64,000 nt of DNA, from NCBI RefSeq assembly GCF_001423945.1, contig NZ_LMPU01000015.1:1-64000 (forward strand). The letters run 5' to 3'. A program made the position numbers and the translations under genes. The notes beneath the pieces were generated by a model that was not told the DNA's origin, made no database searches, and was given only the letters and a program-made list of their open reading frames with translations. This document shows, one piece after another, positions 36,917 to 46,235 of this stretch. Numbering within the stretch: position 1 is the first letter of the stretch; each line of letters opens with the position of its first letter. This DNA comes from Pedobacter sp. Leaf194 (GTDB lineage: Bacteria > Bacteroidota > Bacteroidia > Sphingobacteriales > Sphingobacteriaceae).

Positions 36917-37141
36917 CTACATTGGAGGCATTTTTTTCGCTGTGTCCGGCGGTGTTGTCGTTTTCGAAGTATCCGGTGGAGTTGTGGTTTTAGTAGTATC
37001 CATCGGCGTTGTAGTCGTTGTTGTTGTCGAATCCATCGTAGTGCTGTCTGATGAGCCAGCCATGTTTTTAGACGAATTGCATGCTGAAGTGGCAACCATT
37101 AATGTGCCAACGAAAGCAAGACTTAAGATTATTTTTTTCAT
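36917..37141 (-). CDS. Small Thr/Pro-rich lipoprotein
   Basis: 74 aa. A lipoprotein signal ends in the lipobox region TSAC at about 18-21. The mature part is almost only T, P, D, S and K: STTMDSTTTTTTT, then PMDTTKTTTPPDTSK repeats of about nine residues, ending AKKMPPM. Low complexity, likely an extended surface linker. The long antisense frame here is a by-product of the repeats. Function unknown. Confidence 0.65.
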   Translation of the reverse strand: MKKIILSLAFVGTLMVATSACNSSKNMAGSSDSTTMDSTTTTTTTPMDTTKTTTPPDTSKTTTPPDTAKKMPPM

Positions 37142-37258
37142 AGTTTTTTTAATGTTATCTGTAGTCTTAACAACCTTTCAATCATTTGGTTTTAATTTTT
37201 TAAACAAATCAACCCAAAATAATTTACAAACATCAGTATAACAGGTATTTATCTAAAC

Positions 37259-37567
37259 CTACTCATGATGAATTTTCAACTTATCGAGAAGTTGTGGCGA
37301 AACATTCTCTGCGTAAACGCCATAACCATCAACCAATACGCCTTTCAAATTGCCAACATTGGATGAAATTGCATATACAACAGAACTATCTGCAGGGTCA
37401 GTCATCCCCTCAAATCGGTACACCTCATCAATTTCAAATTCTTCAGGCATTAAGAGTAAATCAATTTCTTTACACTCAAGGGCTTCGGCCGTCAGATTGA
37501 AATCTAAATTATATCCCCGGCTATCTAAATCGGCTAAAGCAGCCGTAACTGTATCGTAAACATGCAT
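37259..37567 (-). CDS. Small conserved protein, often mislabelled PRPP synthetase
   Basis: 102 aa soluble protein with the pattern MHVYDTVTAALADLDSRGYNLDF and C-terminal GNLKGVLVDGYGVYAENVS. Similar short Bacteroidota proteins are, to my recollection, sometimes annotated 'phosphoribosylpyrophosphate synthetase', but this protein is far too short and lacks the PRPP-binding and catalytic motifs of that enzyme. Function unknown. Confidence 0.6.
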   Translation of the reverse strand: MHVYDTVTAALADLDSRGYNLDFNLTAEALECKEIDLLLMPEEFEIDEVYRFEGMTDPADSSVVYAISSNVGNLKGVLVDGYGVYAENVSPQLLDKLKIHHE

Positions 37568-37647
37568 AGTTCGAATTTACTAAAATATTACGGAAACATC
37601 CGCGGCAAAACTTTAAAAGCTGATAAATCTTTCTGATATTAGTAAAT

Positions 37648-38133
37648 ATGATTATTTCTCAAAACACGCTTAAATGGGTGATGCGCCTATATCCACCATT
37701 GTTTTTTCAGCGCATTTGGGTTCAAAAGTTTGAAGGTGATTTCACAAGTTGTTCAGTAAAACTTAGCAAAAGCTTTTTAAACAAAAATTACAACGGCTCT
37801 ATTTTCGGTGGTACTATTTATGCGGCAACCGACCCTTTTTATGCTTTGTTATTCGATCAACTTATGCAAAGACGAGGATTTAAAGTTCGCGTCTGGCTAA
37901 AAAGTGCTTCTATTCAGTACCTCAAACCGGGTCGCGGTAATCTATATTTTACCATTCGTGTAACCGAAGTTATGATTGCCGAAGCGGAGGAAGCATTAAA
38001 AACTGTCGGAAAGTTTGTTAAAGCCTATCCAATGGAGATAACAAATAAAGAAGGCGAACTCTGTGCTACTGTGATGAATGAAGTATATATCCGAAACCTG
38101 CACCAAGGCGAAATGCCTAGGGTTGCCTATTAA
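37648..38133 (+). CDS. DUF4442 hotdog-fold protein
   Basis: 161 aa. Basic, amphipathic start (MIISQNTLKWVMRLYPPLFFQRI), then the DUF4442 pattern NYNGSIFGGTIYAATDPFYALL and a YLKPGRGNLYFTIRVT strand pair, as in hotdog thioesterases. No catalytic role has been shown for the family. Starts a two-gene unit with the AlbA_2 protein nine bases downstream. Confidence 0.8.
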   Translation: MIISQNTLKWVMRLYPPLFFQRIWVQKFEGDFTSCSVKLSKSFLNKNYNGSIFGGTIYAATDPFYALLFDQLMQRRGFKVRVWLKSASIQYLKPGRGNLYFTIRVTEVMIAEAEEALKTVGKFVKAYPMEITNKEGELCATVMNEVYIRNLHQGEMPRVAY

Positions 38134-38142
38134 GATGCCGTT

Positions 38143-38772
38143 ATGCCGAGTATTAAGAATTTAATTTTGCAGGGCGAGGGCGTAAACCTCGATTTCAAGA
38201 AAACCATTACCAGCACCGAGAAGATAGCAAAAAGTTTGGTCGCTTTTGCCAATAACAGAGGCGGCAAATTACTAATTGGTGTTGCCGACGATGGTACAAT
38301 TAAAGGCGTGAAATCTGAGGATGAAGAAAAATATATGATTTTAACCTCAGCACATCAATTTTGTAAGCCTGCTATTGAACCTAACTTCGAAGAAATTTAT
38401 GTTGATGACAAACTGGTTTTGGTAGTAAATATTCCTGAAAGCGATACTAAACCACATTATGCGTTAGATGACCAGAAGAAATGGTGGGCCTATATTCGTA
38501 TCAATGATAAAAGTGTTTTAGCAAGCAGAATTATTGTAGAGGTTTTGAAACATGATAATAAAGATGGCGGTGTACTTATTTCCTACTCTGAAAATGAGCA
38601 AAAATTACTTAGATATCTGGAGGAAAATGAACGCATTACTTTAAAGCAATTGAGTAAGTTGCTTAGGTGTTCCTTCAGAAAGGCGCAAAAAATTCTGGTT
38701 AATTTAATTCTAACCAACGTAGTCAAAACCCATACTTCCGAAAAAGAAGAATATTTTACGGCGGTAAAGTAA
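38143..38772 (+). CDS. AlbA_2 / Schlafen-type DNA-binding domain protein
   Basis: 209 aa. The first 130 residues are an AlbA_2 domain: QGEGVNLDFKKTI, then ANNRGGKLLIGVADDGTIKGV. The C-terminal 70 residues read as a small winged helix (ENERITLKQLSKLLRCSFRKAQKILVNLILTNVV). This layout is found in stand-alone predicted transcription regulators. Function not known. Probably cotranscribed with the DUF4442 gene. Confidence 0.82.
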   Translation: MPSIKNLILQGEGVNLDFKKTITSTEKIAKSLVAFANNRGGKLLIGVADDGTIKGVKSEDEEKYMILTSAHQFCKPAIEPNFEEIYVDDKLVLVVNIPESDTKPHYALDDQKKWWAYIRINDKSVLASRIIVEVLKHDNKDGGVLISYSENEQKLLRYLEENERITLKQLSKLLRCSFRKAQKILVNLILTNVVKTHTSEKEEYFTAVK

Positions 38773-38911
38773 GCTTGCCGTATTCTATTTCCCTGATATT
38801 GAGGGTTTAAATACCTTAACCAACCGAGCTGTCGGGTTCTCTTGATAATGTTCAAACAAATTCTTTAAAGGCGCCATTTTGAGCGTTAAAAATCAGACCT
38901 TTGCCCCACTT

Positions 38912-40273
38912 ATGTTTTCGAAAATCTACGCCAAATACAAGCCATATTATAAAGAAAATCTTCACCTGGCATTGCCAATTGTTGGCTCGCAGGTTGGCCA
39001 CACACTTGTACACATGGCAGATAGTGTTATTGTTGGGCATTTTACAGACACTACACAACTTGCTGCAGTATCTCTGGTAAACAGTATTTTCATACTCATC
39101 ATGGTAATTGGCCTGGGAATCTCCTATGGATTAACGCCGCTGATTGCTCAGGAAAATGGTCGGCAGAATTACGAAGAATGTGGCAAATTGCTATCAAACA
39201 GCTTAATCATAAATGTTTTAGTCGGTATTTTCCTTTACATCCTGGTACATTTTGGTGTACTGTTAATCATTGATAATCTCCATCAAACCCCAGCGGTCGT
39301 TTACTACGCAAAACCTTATCTGGGCCTACTTTCTGTGTCGATTATTCCGCTACTGATTTTTCAAACATTTAAGCAGTTTGCAGAAGGATTAGGTTTTACC
39401 AAGCAAGCCATGTTCGTTTCAATTTGGGGGAACATTGTTAACATCATTCTGGGCATTGTTTTCGTGAAAGGAATGTTTGGAATACAATCGATGGGCGTAA
39501 GTGGTGTTGGCTTAAGTACGCTCATTGATAGGGTTCTGATGGCTACAGTTATGGCAATTTACGTTTTGAAATCTGAAAATTTTAAAAAGTACCTGGTGGA
39601 GTTTAAAATAACCATGATTGACAAATTACGAGCTCTAAAAATTATTAAAATTGGTGCGCCAGTTGCCATGCAATATTCTTTCGAAATTAGCGCCTTTAGT
39701 GGTGCAGCTGTCCTTATCGGAACCATTGGCTCGGTAGAACAGGCCGCACATCAAATTGCGATTAGTCTGGCAGCAATGACCTACATGATTGCCAGTGGAA
39801 TTGCTTCGGCGGCGACCATAAAAACGGGTAATAATTTTGGCAAAAACAATTTTAGCGATTTAAGAAAATCAGCCATTGCCAGTTATCATGTAATTCTCTT
39901 GTTTATGAGTTGTACGGCAATCATTTTTGTACTTGCACACAATGTGATGCCTTTTATTTATACCGAAGATTTGAAAGTTGTGCAAATAGCAGCGCAACTG
40001 CTCATTATTGCCGGTTTTTTTCAACTATTTGATGGAACACAGGTAGTTGGCCTGGGCGTCCTGCGTGGAATTGGCGATGTTAATATGCCGACCTTCATCA
40101 CTTTTTTAGCGTACTGGGTTGTTGGAATTCCGGTTGGCTACGTTCTGGGCTTCCATTTCAACCTGGGTGTAAATGGAATCTGGTATGGCCTTACTTTTGG
40201 TTTACTAACTGCTTCTATCCTACTTTTCCTTAGGTTTCAGAACAAAACTAAATCGCTGAACTTAAAGGTTTAG
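38912..40273 (+). CDS. MATE-family efflux transporter
   Basis: About 453 aa with 12 transmembrane helices, MATE/NorM type. Conserved points include LPIVGSQVGHTLVHMADSVIVGHF, GLGISYGLTPLIAQENG and GAPVAMQYSFEISAFSGAAVLIGTIG. Expected to export drugs or metabolites using a Na+ or H+ gradient. The start ATG 38912 is preferred over a TTG at 38879, which lacks a clear signal upstream. Confidence 0.9.
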   Translation: MFSKIYAKYKPYYKENLHLALPIVGSQVGHTLVHMADSVIVGHFTDTTQLAAVSLVNSIFILIMVIGLGISYGLTPLIAQENGRQNYEECGKLLSNSLIINVLVGIFLYILVHFGVLLIIDNLHQTPAVVYYAKPYLGLLSVSIIPLLIFQTFKQFAEGLGFTKQAMFVSIWGNIVNIILGIVFVKGMFGIQSMGVSGVGLSTLIDRVLMATVMAIYVLKSENFKKYLVEFKITMIDKLRALKIIKIGAPVAMQYSFEISAFSGAAVLIGTIGSVEQAAHQIAISLAAMTYMIASGIASAATIKTGNNFGKNNFSDLRKSAIASYHVILLFMSCTAIIFVLAHNVMPFIYTEDLKVVQIAAQLLIIAGFFQLFDGTQVVGLGVLRGIGDVNMPTFITFLAYWVVGIPVGYVLGFHFNLGVNGIWYGLTFGLLTASILLFLRFQNKTKSLNLKV

Positions 40274-40330
40274 ATCATGGGTTTATTTCCTGAGGATAGA
40301 AGGCAATCGGTGTCGCAAAGGCAGAATGGG

Positions 40331-41065
40331 TTACTTTCCACCAACATTTACCACAACACCAATGGTAAAAATTGAGTTGCCGGCAGACATATAATCGCGG
40401 TTTTTTAAACCAATATTGCTACTAGTTGTATATTGGAGTTGTATGTTTTTATTTAAACCCATCCTGGTAAAAAATATCGGCTCGAAGAAAATATTATCCT
40501 CTTTTGGTTGAACAACACCATTCAAGAAAAATCTGTCCATTTTTACATGGCTTATTCTCAGTGCAGTACCATAATTTATCGGAAAATCTTTACCAAATAG
40601 CCTGAAATTATTTTTACGTTTCGAGCTGTAGTTCACTTGCAGAAAAGACTTTCTGTAATCAACTTCCTGAACCTCACTTTTCACCAATACATCGTCCTTA
40701 TAATCACGAAATGTGATATCACTCCACCCCTTTCCAACGCCGCCATAAATTTCGATAATGCGGTTATTGTCTGGCCCGAAAGTATCAAAATAACCGCCGC
40801 CTATTTCTATTAGCTTGTGTCCGAAATCTTTACTTCGCCTTTCGCTGTTCATCGTAGAACCGCTAAACAAAACACCAATATGATTAGAAACTGCATAGGC
40901 GCCGTTAATACTTGCATTTCCCTTAAGCGAAATGTGACCTCCACCACTAAATTCGCCTTGCTGACTAAGCATGGGCGTGTTAGGCACATTGGGCATATAA
41001 ACTGAAGAACAACTGCTGGCAAAAAGCGCTAAGATTGGGAAAGCTAAACGTAAGTATTTATTCAT
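40331..41065 (-). CDS. Outer-membrane-associated lipoprotein, unknown function
   Basis: 244 aa. Lipoprotein signal with C19 in SSCSS. The body is beta-rich and aromatic: GEFSGGGHISLKGNASINGAYAVSNHIGVLF, RIIEIYGGVGKGW, and a C-terminus FTIGVVVNVGGK suited to a small barrel. Not a recognised family. Likely on the outer membrane face. It is followed by truC on the same strand after about 38 bases, counted in the direction of transcription from truC; no shared function is evident. Confidence 0.6.
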   Translation of the reverse strand: MNKYLRLAFPILALFASSCSSVYMPNVPNTPMLSQQGEFSGGGHISLKGNASINGAYAVSNHIGVLFSGSTMNSERRSKDFGHKLIEIGGGYFDTFGPDNNRIIEIYGGVGKGWSDITFRDYKDDVLVKSEVQEVDYRKSFLQVNYSSKRKNNFRLFGKDFPINYGTALRISHVKMDRFFLNGVVQPKEDNIFFEPIFFTRMGLNKNIQLQYTTSSNIGLKNRDYMSAGNSIFTIGVVVNVGGK

Positions 41066-41103
41066 AGATGATTAATAAACAGATTTTCGAAAAAAAAATT
41101 GTG

Positions 41104-41787
41104 CTACAGGCTCATTTTCATAAAACCCATCACCCTTCTAAACTCATCATGCAAATCTGCCTGCAAGTGAATACGTTCTGATGTTTTTGGGTGGGTAAAA
41201 GATAATGCCGATGCATGCAAGAGCATTGTTGTCATGTTCCACTGCTCTAAAAAAAACTTGTTTTGTTTGTTGCAACCATGTGTTCTGTCGCCAATAATCG
41301 GGTGTAAAATGTGGCTAAAATGCCTCCTCAACTGGTGCATTCGGCCGGTTTTAGGGGTTGCTTCCACTAAAGAGTATCTGGAGGTTAAATGCTTCCCGAA
41401 TGCTACGTCTACCTCTGCTCGTTGCAGCGTTTTAAATGCTGTAAAAGCATCTTGCATGCTACCATTTTCTTTGGCTAATGGATAGTCAATTTCCATATTA
41501 TCTGGTGTAAAACCCCGTAAGATAGCCAGATACTTTTTATCTGTTTCTGCATTCATAAATTGTTGATGCAAAGCAACTTCTGAGTCTTTATCGAAAGCAA
41601 AAAGTAAGATACCACTCGTCTTTCTATCTAGCCGGTGCACCGGACTCACATGTTTACCTACCTGATCGCGTAGTAGCTGTAGTGCAAATTCTTTCGCATC
41701 TCTGGCAATTGATGACTGATGCACCAGCAAACCATGTGGTTTATTAATCGCAATTACATAATCGTCCTGATAAATTACCTCCAGCAT
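41104..41787 (-). CDS. truC: tRNA pseudouridine synthase, TruC-like
   Basis: 227 aa RluA-family pseudouridine synthase. Start LEVIYQDDYVIAINKPHGLLVH, catalytic aspartate in HRLDRKTSGILLFA, then TGRMHQLRRHFSHILHPIIGDRTHG and MLLHASALSFTHP. The lack of an S4 domain and the overall layout match TruC, which makes pseudouridine 65 in tRNA. Only the family, not the exact site, is proved by sequence. Confidence 0.9.
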   Translation of the reverse strand: MLEVIYQDDYVIAINKPHGLLVHQSSIARDAKEFALQLLRDQVGKHVSPVHRLDRKTSGILLFAFDKDSEVALHQQFMNAETDKKYLAILRGFTPDNMEIDYPLAKENGSMQDAFTAFKTLQRAEVDVAFGKHLTSRYSLVEATPKTGRMHQLRRHFSHILHPIIGDRTHGCNKQNKFFLEQWNMTTMLLHASALSFTHPKTSERIHLQADLHDEFRRVMGFMKMSL

Positions 41788-41964
41788 GCGGTGAAGATAA
41801 GGATATTTTTATTTTGAAAGACTGATTTCATCTTTCGAACAACAGCGATGACTAATGGTGAAAACATAGCCGTAGGCAAGCGACAAGCTGTTTGATGTGA
41901 AAAAATTTTATTGTTTAAAACGAGAAATTGGCTAATACAGCAATTAAGATGCAATCCCATAGCA

Positions 41965-42867
41965 TTAAGTAAACATATCGAAGGCAAGCCGATAAGTGTT
42001 ACAATGCGCATCTACGATGTCTTTTATATCAGCAGAATACCCGCCACCCATACTTACCTGAACGGGAAGATTTTTTGTTTTGCAGGCTTCCAAAACAATC
42101 CTATCTCGCTCCTTACATCCCGCTTTTGTAAGCGCCAACTTCCCTAGCTTATCTGTGGAAAGAACATCTACACCTGATAAGTAAAAAACAAAATCAGGGT
42201 TTGCCTCTGCAAAAGCCTTCTTTAAGTTAACTGTCAACGCATCCAAATAGGCTTCATCTTCAATATTGTCTGGCAAAGGGACATCCAAATTTGATGTTTC
42301 TTTCCGAAAGGGGAAATTTTTATCCCCATGCATGGAGAAAGTGTAAACCCTTGATTCCTTATTAAATATTTCTGCAGTACCGTTTCCCTGGTGAACATCT
42401 AAATCAATGATTAATATCCGTTTGCTTAAATCATTATTCAACAGATAATTAGCGGTTATCGCCTGGTCATTTAATAAACAGAATCCCTCGCCCCAATTGC
42501 TTCCTGCATGGTGTGTTCCGCCCGCAACATTAAAAGCCACCCCTTCCCTCATCGCAAACTTAGCGCCATCAATTGTTCCCTGCGTTATTCTTAGTTCCCG
42601 CTCAACTAATTCTGCGTTCAGCGGAAAACCAATCCGACGTTGTTCTTTTGGCGGCAAGGTTAACGCTTTTAGTAGCTGCCAATACATTTTATCATGCGTA
42701 AGCAGAATAATGTCTTCAGCTATTGGTTCTGGTTCAAATAAATTCTCAGGCTCAATTACACCTTCATGAAGCAGTTGCTCAGGAATTAGCTCATATTTCA
42801 GCATTGGAAAACGATGCCCTTCAGGAAGCGGATGGGCGTATATTGGATGCCAGGCAATCTTTATCAT
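41965..42867 (-). CDS. Histone-deacetylase-like amidohydrolase
   Basis: 300 aa zinc-dependent deacetylase of the HDAC/AcuC family. Active-site elements are the His pair in GGTHHAG, DLDVHQGNGT with the zinc-binding Asp and His, and the second zinc Asp in SGVDVLSTDKLG. The YLSGV and MGGGYS segments line the substrate site. Substrate in bacteria is usually a small molecule or acetylated protein. Its start overlaps the bestrophin gene by four bases, so translation is coupled. Confidence 0.9.
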   Translation of the reverse strand: MIKIAWHPIYAHPLPEGHRFPMLKYELIPEQLLHEGVIEPENLFEPEPIAEDIILLTHDKMYWQLLKALTLPPKEQRRIGFPLNAELVERELRITQGTIDGAKFAMREGVAFNVAGGTHHAGSNWGEGFCLLNDQAITANYLLNNDLSKRILIIDLDVHQGNGTAEIFNKESRVYTFSMHGDKNFPFRKETSNLDVPLPDNIEDEAYLDALTVNLKKAFAEANPDFVFYLSGVDVLSTDKLGKLALTKAGCKERDRIVLEACKTKNLPVQVSMGGGYSADIKDIVDAHCNTYRLAFDMFT

Positions 42868-43727
42868 TTACTCAAAATCTCTTCAACGTGCTTTTCAATA
42901 TTATTGCAAATTACGTCAACCGGCAGGTCGTTAGCATCCTCCCCGAAAGGATCTTCTATTTCTTCAGCTATTAACTCCAAACTCGCCAACACATAAAGGA
43001 TAAAGGGAACGATAAGAACCAGGTAATAGCCCAAACTGAACACCCAACCTATTGGTATCGTCAGCACATAAATGAAGATAAACTTTTTTATAAATACACT
43101 GTACGAGAACGGGATTGGCGTATTTTTTATACGCTCGCATCCACCGCAGATATCTGTAAACTGATTTACATCATTGGTTAACACGATTAGCTGCTCCTGC
43201 GATATCAGGTTTTGCGATGTCAATTCGTAAAGCCGGGAAATCATACTGCTCGCGATTTGATTCGGAATGTGTTTTGTACCCTCGACTTCTATCAAAAAAC
43301 TGTTCTTGCCGAAGTATTTTTTCTCGCGTAGATGTTCTTTAAGTGCAAACGCATATTTCGGAATACCGTATTCAAAAAAACGTGTATCGTTTTCGGGCAG
43401 GTTTAGCGCCTTAATTTTCATGGCAAAGTTTCTGCTCACGTTTGTCAGCGCACCTAATAACTTTCGGCCATCCCACCACCTGTCGTAAGAGGTATTGGTA
43501 CGAAAAACCAATAGCATTGAAATCACGAAACCAAGCAAACTGTGCATCATGCCAATATTGCTAACATAATCGCTTTTAGAGAGTTTGAAGACGTGTAATT
43601 CTAAAAAAGATATGAATGCCGAGAATATAGCAACGCTTAACATCAATGGCCATAACTTCCTAAAGGTATCTGCTTTATGAATATGAAATATGAAAGTGAA
43701 CCAGTCTTTCGGGTTATAATTAATCAT
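42864..43727 (-). CDS. Bestrophin-family (UPF0187) chloride channel-like protein
   Basis: 287 aa membrane protein. The bestrophin pattern is RTNTSYDRWWDGRKLLGALTNVSRN, with transmembrane helices at about 25-80 and 205-245. Bacterial members form pentameric ion channels; the ion cannot be told from sequence. It overlaps kynU by eight bases and the HDAC-like gene by four, so all three form one unit. Confidence 0.88.
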   Translation of the reverse strand: MINYNPKDWFTFIFHIHKADTFRKLWPLMLSVAIFSAFISFLELHVFKLSKSDYVSNIGMMHSLLGFVISMLLVFRTNTSYDRWWDGRKLLGALTNVSRNFAMKIKALNLPENDTRFFEYGIPKYAFALKEHLREKKYFGKNSFLIEVEGTKHIPNQIASSMISRLYELTSQNLISQEQLIVLTNDVNQFTDICGGCERIKNTPIPFSYSVFIKKFIFIYVLTIPIGWVFSLGYYLVLIVPFILYVLASLELIAEEIEDPFGEDANDLPVDVICNNIEKHVEEILSK

Positions 43728-45021
43728 TCGTATCTATAATAATTTTTTTGGTTAACTGCATTAAAATTCTCCCCACTTGATAAATATCCTGAAAAGAATT
43801 GTATAGCGGAACCGGACTCAATCTAATAACGTTCGGCTCACGCCAATCTCCGAGCACATGATTTTCCACCAAACCATCAAATATGAGCTTTCCTTTTTCC
43901 TTCGCAATAATTGATAATTGCGCTCCGCGATCTGATGGATTGCCAGGCGTTATGATTTTATATTGTGCTATTCCAATTTCCTTATTTACCTCATTAACAA
44001 TAAACTCCAGATAAGCAGTTAAACTAATACTCTTAGCTCTTAAAGGCTCGATAAATCCTGCCTCCCGAAAAATGCCAAGTGAAGCGTGATATAAAGCCAT
44101 AGGAATAACCTGCGAACAACTAATCTGCCAACCGTCAGCACCGCTTTCCGGTATAAATCCTTTTTCCATTAAAAAACGTTTGTCTTCTTTATATCCCCAC
44201 CATCCAGCGAAACGGTTCAACGATGTGTTGTTAAAATGCTTCTCGTGCACAAAAATACCACTTATACCACCAGGACCAGAATTTTGATATTTATAAGAAC
44301 ACCAACAGGCGAAGTCTACACCCCAATCGTGAAGTTTTAAAGGTACGTTGCCAGCTGCATGTGCTAAATCCCAGCCAACAATCGCTCCAACCTGGTGCCC
44401 TGCGTTTGTAATAGCCGCCATATTATACCATTGCCCGGTATAGTAATTAATTCCTCCAAAAAGGACTAACGCTATTTCATCACCTTGTTTTTCAATTTCA
44501 GCAATAATATCCTCGGTTGCCAACACATCACTACCTTCACGCGGGTACACTTCAATAATCGCCTCATTTGGATCAAGTCCATGGAATTTCACCTGACTCT
44601 CAATGGCATATTGGTCGGATGGGAAGGCGCCACCTTCCATAATTATTTTGAAACGTTTTCCACTGGGTTTGTAAAAACTCACTAACAGCAAATGAAGATT
44701 AACTGTCAGGGTGTTCATTGGACAAACCTCGATTGGATTTGCACCAACAATTGGCGCCATAAGCTCTTTCAACTCCTTGTGGTAAAACATCCAGGGTTCA
44801 GCGCCATCAAACCAACCTTCTACTGCATAATTCGCCCAATTATCTAGCTGCCTGTTTATAACCTCCTTTGCAACTTTAGGTTGTAATCCTAAAGAGTTGC
44901 CACATAAATAGATAAATTCTTTATCAGCATGTTTTGGAAAAAGAAATCTGTCCCTAAAGCCTTTCAACTCGTCTGCCTCATCCAGCGCTTTTGCAAAACT
45001 TAAATTGTTTTCGAAATTCAT
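43720..45021 (-). CDS. kynU: Kynureninase
   Basis: 433 aa PLP enzyme cleaving kynurenine to anthranilate and alanine. PLP lysine is K244 in CSYKYQNSGPGG, with D218/H221 in GWDLAHAAGN. The N-terminal YLCGNSLGLQPK and the EGGAFPSDQYA block match the family. Other kynurenine pathway genes are not adjacent. It heads the bestrophin / HDAC-like unit. Confidence 0.95.
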   Translation of the reverse strand: MNFENNLSFAKALDEADELKGFRDRFLFPKHADKEFIYLCGNSLGLQPKVAKEVINRQLDNWANYAVEGWFDGAEPWMFYHKELKELMAPIVGANPIEVCPMNTLTVNLHLLLVSFYKPSGKRFKIIMEGGAFPSDQYAIESQVKFHGLDPNEAIIEVYPREGSDVLATEDIIAEIEKQGDEIALVLFGGINYYTGQWYNMAAITNAGHQVGAIVGWDLAHAAGNVPLKLHDWGVDFACWCSYKYQNSGPGGISGIFVHEKHFNNTSLNRFAGWWGYKEDKRFLMEKGFIPESGADGWQISCSQVIPMALYHASLGIFREAGFIEPLRAKSISLTAYLEFIVNEVNKEIGIAQYKIITPGNPSDRGAQLSIIAKEKGKLIFDGLVENHVLGDWREPNVIRLSPVPLYNSFQDIYQVGRILMQLTKKIIIDTND

Positions 45022-45037
45022 TATTCAATATTACAAA

Positions 45038-45068
45038 AAAAGCAGGTATTGTTTCCAAACCTGCTTTT
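45038..45068 (-). terminator. Intrinsic terminator downstream of the PNPOx-like gene
   Basis: AAAAGCAGGT / ACCTGCTTTT, 10-bp stem with an 11-base loop; the T-run reads out on the minus strand. It lies between the PNPOx-like gene and kynU, so kynU has its own promoter. Confidence 0.8.
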
Positions 45069-45085
45069 AAAAGAAGTTTAATATT

Positions 45086-45574
45086 CTAGAATTTCATAGT
45101 ATCATGTTTTCCAATATCTGGCGTGTCACCCGTAACAACAGCCTTTAAAATGCTAAACAGCACCACAAATTTTGATGATGAAGAATCCCAATATTCAGCT
45201 TCATCTGGCGTTACTTTTATCAGAATCAATCTTGGGTCTTCCACCCCGTCAGGGAACCATGCTTTTACAAATGGCGAGAAATAAGATTCTTTCCTTACCT
45301 TATCATCAACAAGTTCTGCCTTCCCTTTAACTGTTAAATATGTATTTTTAGAAGGGTCGCTGTAGGCCAGCAATACATTGTTTTCTTTGGATATTTCTTT
45401 TGATTTTAGCGAGTATTCATTTGTGAAAAACCAAATGCTTCCATCGTCTTCTATTTTTGCAGTACCCATTGGCCGGCTTCCAAGTTCATCACTTGAAGAA
45501 AAGGTCGTAAACATACAGGTACGTACGCTTTCAGCCATCTCTTTTAATATCGCTATGTTTTTTTCGTTTTTCAT
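45086..45574 (-). CDS. Pyridoxamine 5'-phosphate oxidase-fold protein
   Basis: 162 aa split-barrel flavin-binding protein of the general stress protein 26 type. FTTFSSSDELGSRPMGTAKIEDDGSIWFFT and the NVLLAYSDPSKNTYLTVKGKAEL strands fit the PNPOx superfamily. The enzyme PdxH itself is longer and has other residues. Role unknown, perhaps flavin or F420-like cofactor binding. Followed by a terminator. Confidence 0.85.
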   Translation of the reverse strand: MKNEKNIAILKEMAESVRTCMFTTFSSSDELGSRPMGTAKIEDDGSIWFFTNEYSLKSKEISKENNVLLAYSDPSKNTYLTVKGKAELVDDKVRKESYFSPFVKAWFPDGVEDPRLILIKVTPDEAEYWDSSSSKFVVLFSILKAVVTGDTPDIGKHDTMKF

Positions 45575-45627
45575 TTTTTTAAGTATTTGAATGAAAAACA
45601 GGAATGCGCCCGAATTGTTTGCTGAGG

Positions 45628-46233
45628 TTAAAGCTTATTTGGCTTGCTTACAAATTTATTACCCTTAACGTAAAATCTCCAGGGCAGTAAAGCGTGTTCT
45701 TTTGCATAGGCTATGCCAATTCTAGGCGCTGCCGTAATGTTTTCTGCAGGATAAGAAATGTTATGGTCTTCAATCCATATTTCGTCACCTGATAAGTCTT
45801 TCGCATTAAACGAGCGATCGATACCAAGTGCTTTCGCAGCAGAGCCTGGGCCAGACGAAATTGCTGGTTTCGAAACCGGCATATTTCGCCGTTCTTCAAT
45901 CAACGCAATATTAATTAGTGGTTCTATAGCCCGTACCAGCACCGCATGTGGATCATCTCTTGAGGAGGTTACGACATTGAAAAGGTTATGCATGCCATAA
46001 CAGAGATAAACATATGCAACACCGCCTTGTGCGTACATCGTCTCTGTACGGTTAGTTCTTCGCCCGCCGTACGCATGTGAAGCTTTGTCTTGAATCCCAA
46101 AGTAAGCTTCGGTTTCTACAATGATTCCAGCAGATACCGCTCCATCAATTTTTGTAAAAAGAATCTTTCCCAGTAAGTCTTTTGCTAAAAAAACAACATC
46201 ATTATTTGAATAATATGCAGGAGATAATTTCAA
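45628..46233 (-). CDS. 3-methyladenine DNA glycosylase (AAG family)
   Basis: 201 aa base-excision repair enzyme of the Mpg/AAG type. Catalytic region IVETEAYFG with the water-activating glutamate, then DKASHAYGGRRTNRTETMYAQGG, YVYLCYGMHNLFNVV and the PRIGIAYAKEHALLPWRFY end. It removes alkylated purines from DNA. The fRMsr gene lies two bases upstream, so both are likely one unit. Confidence 0.92.
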   Translation of the reverse strand: MKLSPAYYSNNDVVFLAKDLLGKILFTKIDGAVSAGIIVETEAYFGIQDKASHAYGGRRTNRTETMYAQGGVAYVYLCYGMHNLFNVVTSSRDDPHAVLVRAIEPLINIALIEERRNMPVSKPAISSGPGSAAKALGIDRSFNAKDLSGDEIWIEDHNISYPAENITAAPRIGIAYAKEHALLPWRFYVKGNKFVSKPNKL

Positions 46234-46235
46234 TT

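Noticed and set aside
36942..37241. Plus-strand frame of 99 codons opposite the Thr-rich lipoprotein
   Set aside because: Its Val/Ser-rich composition is the antisense image of the Thr/Pro repeats; the minus-strand frame has a signal peptide and terminator.
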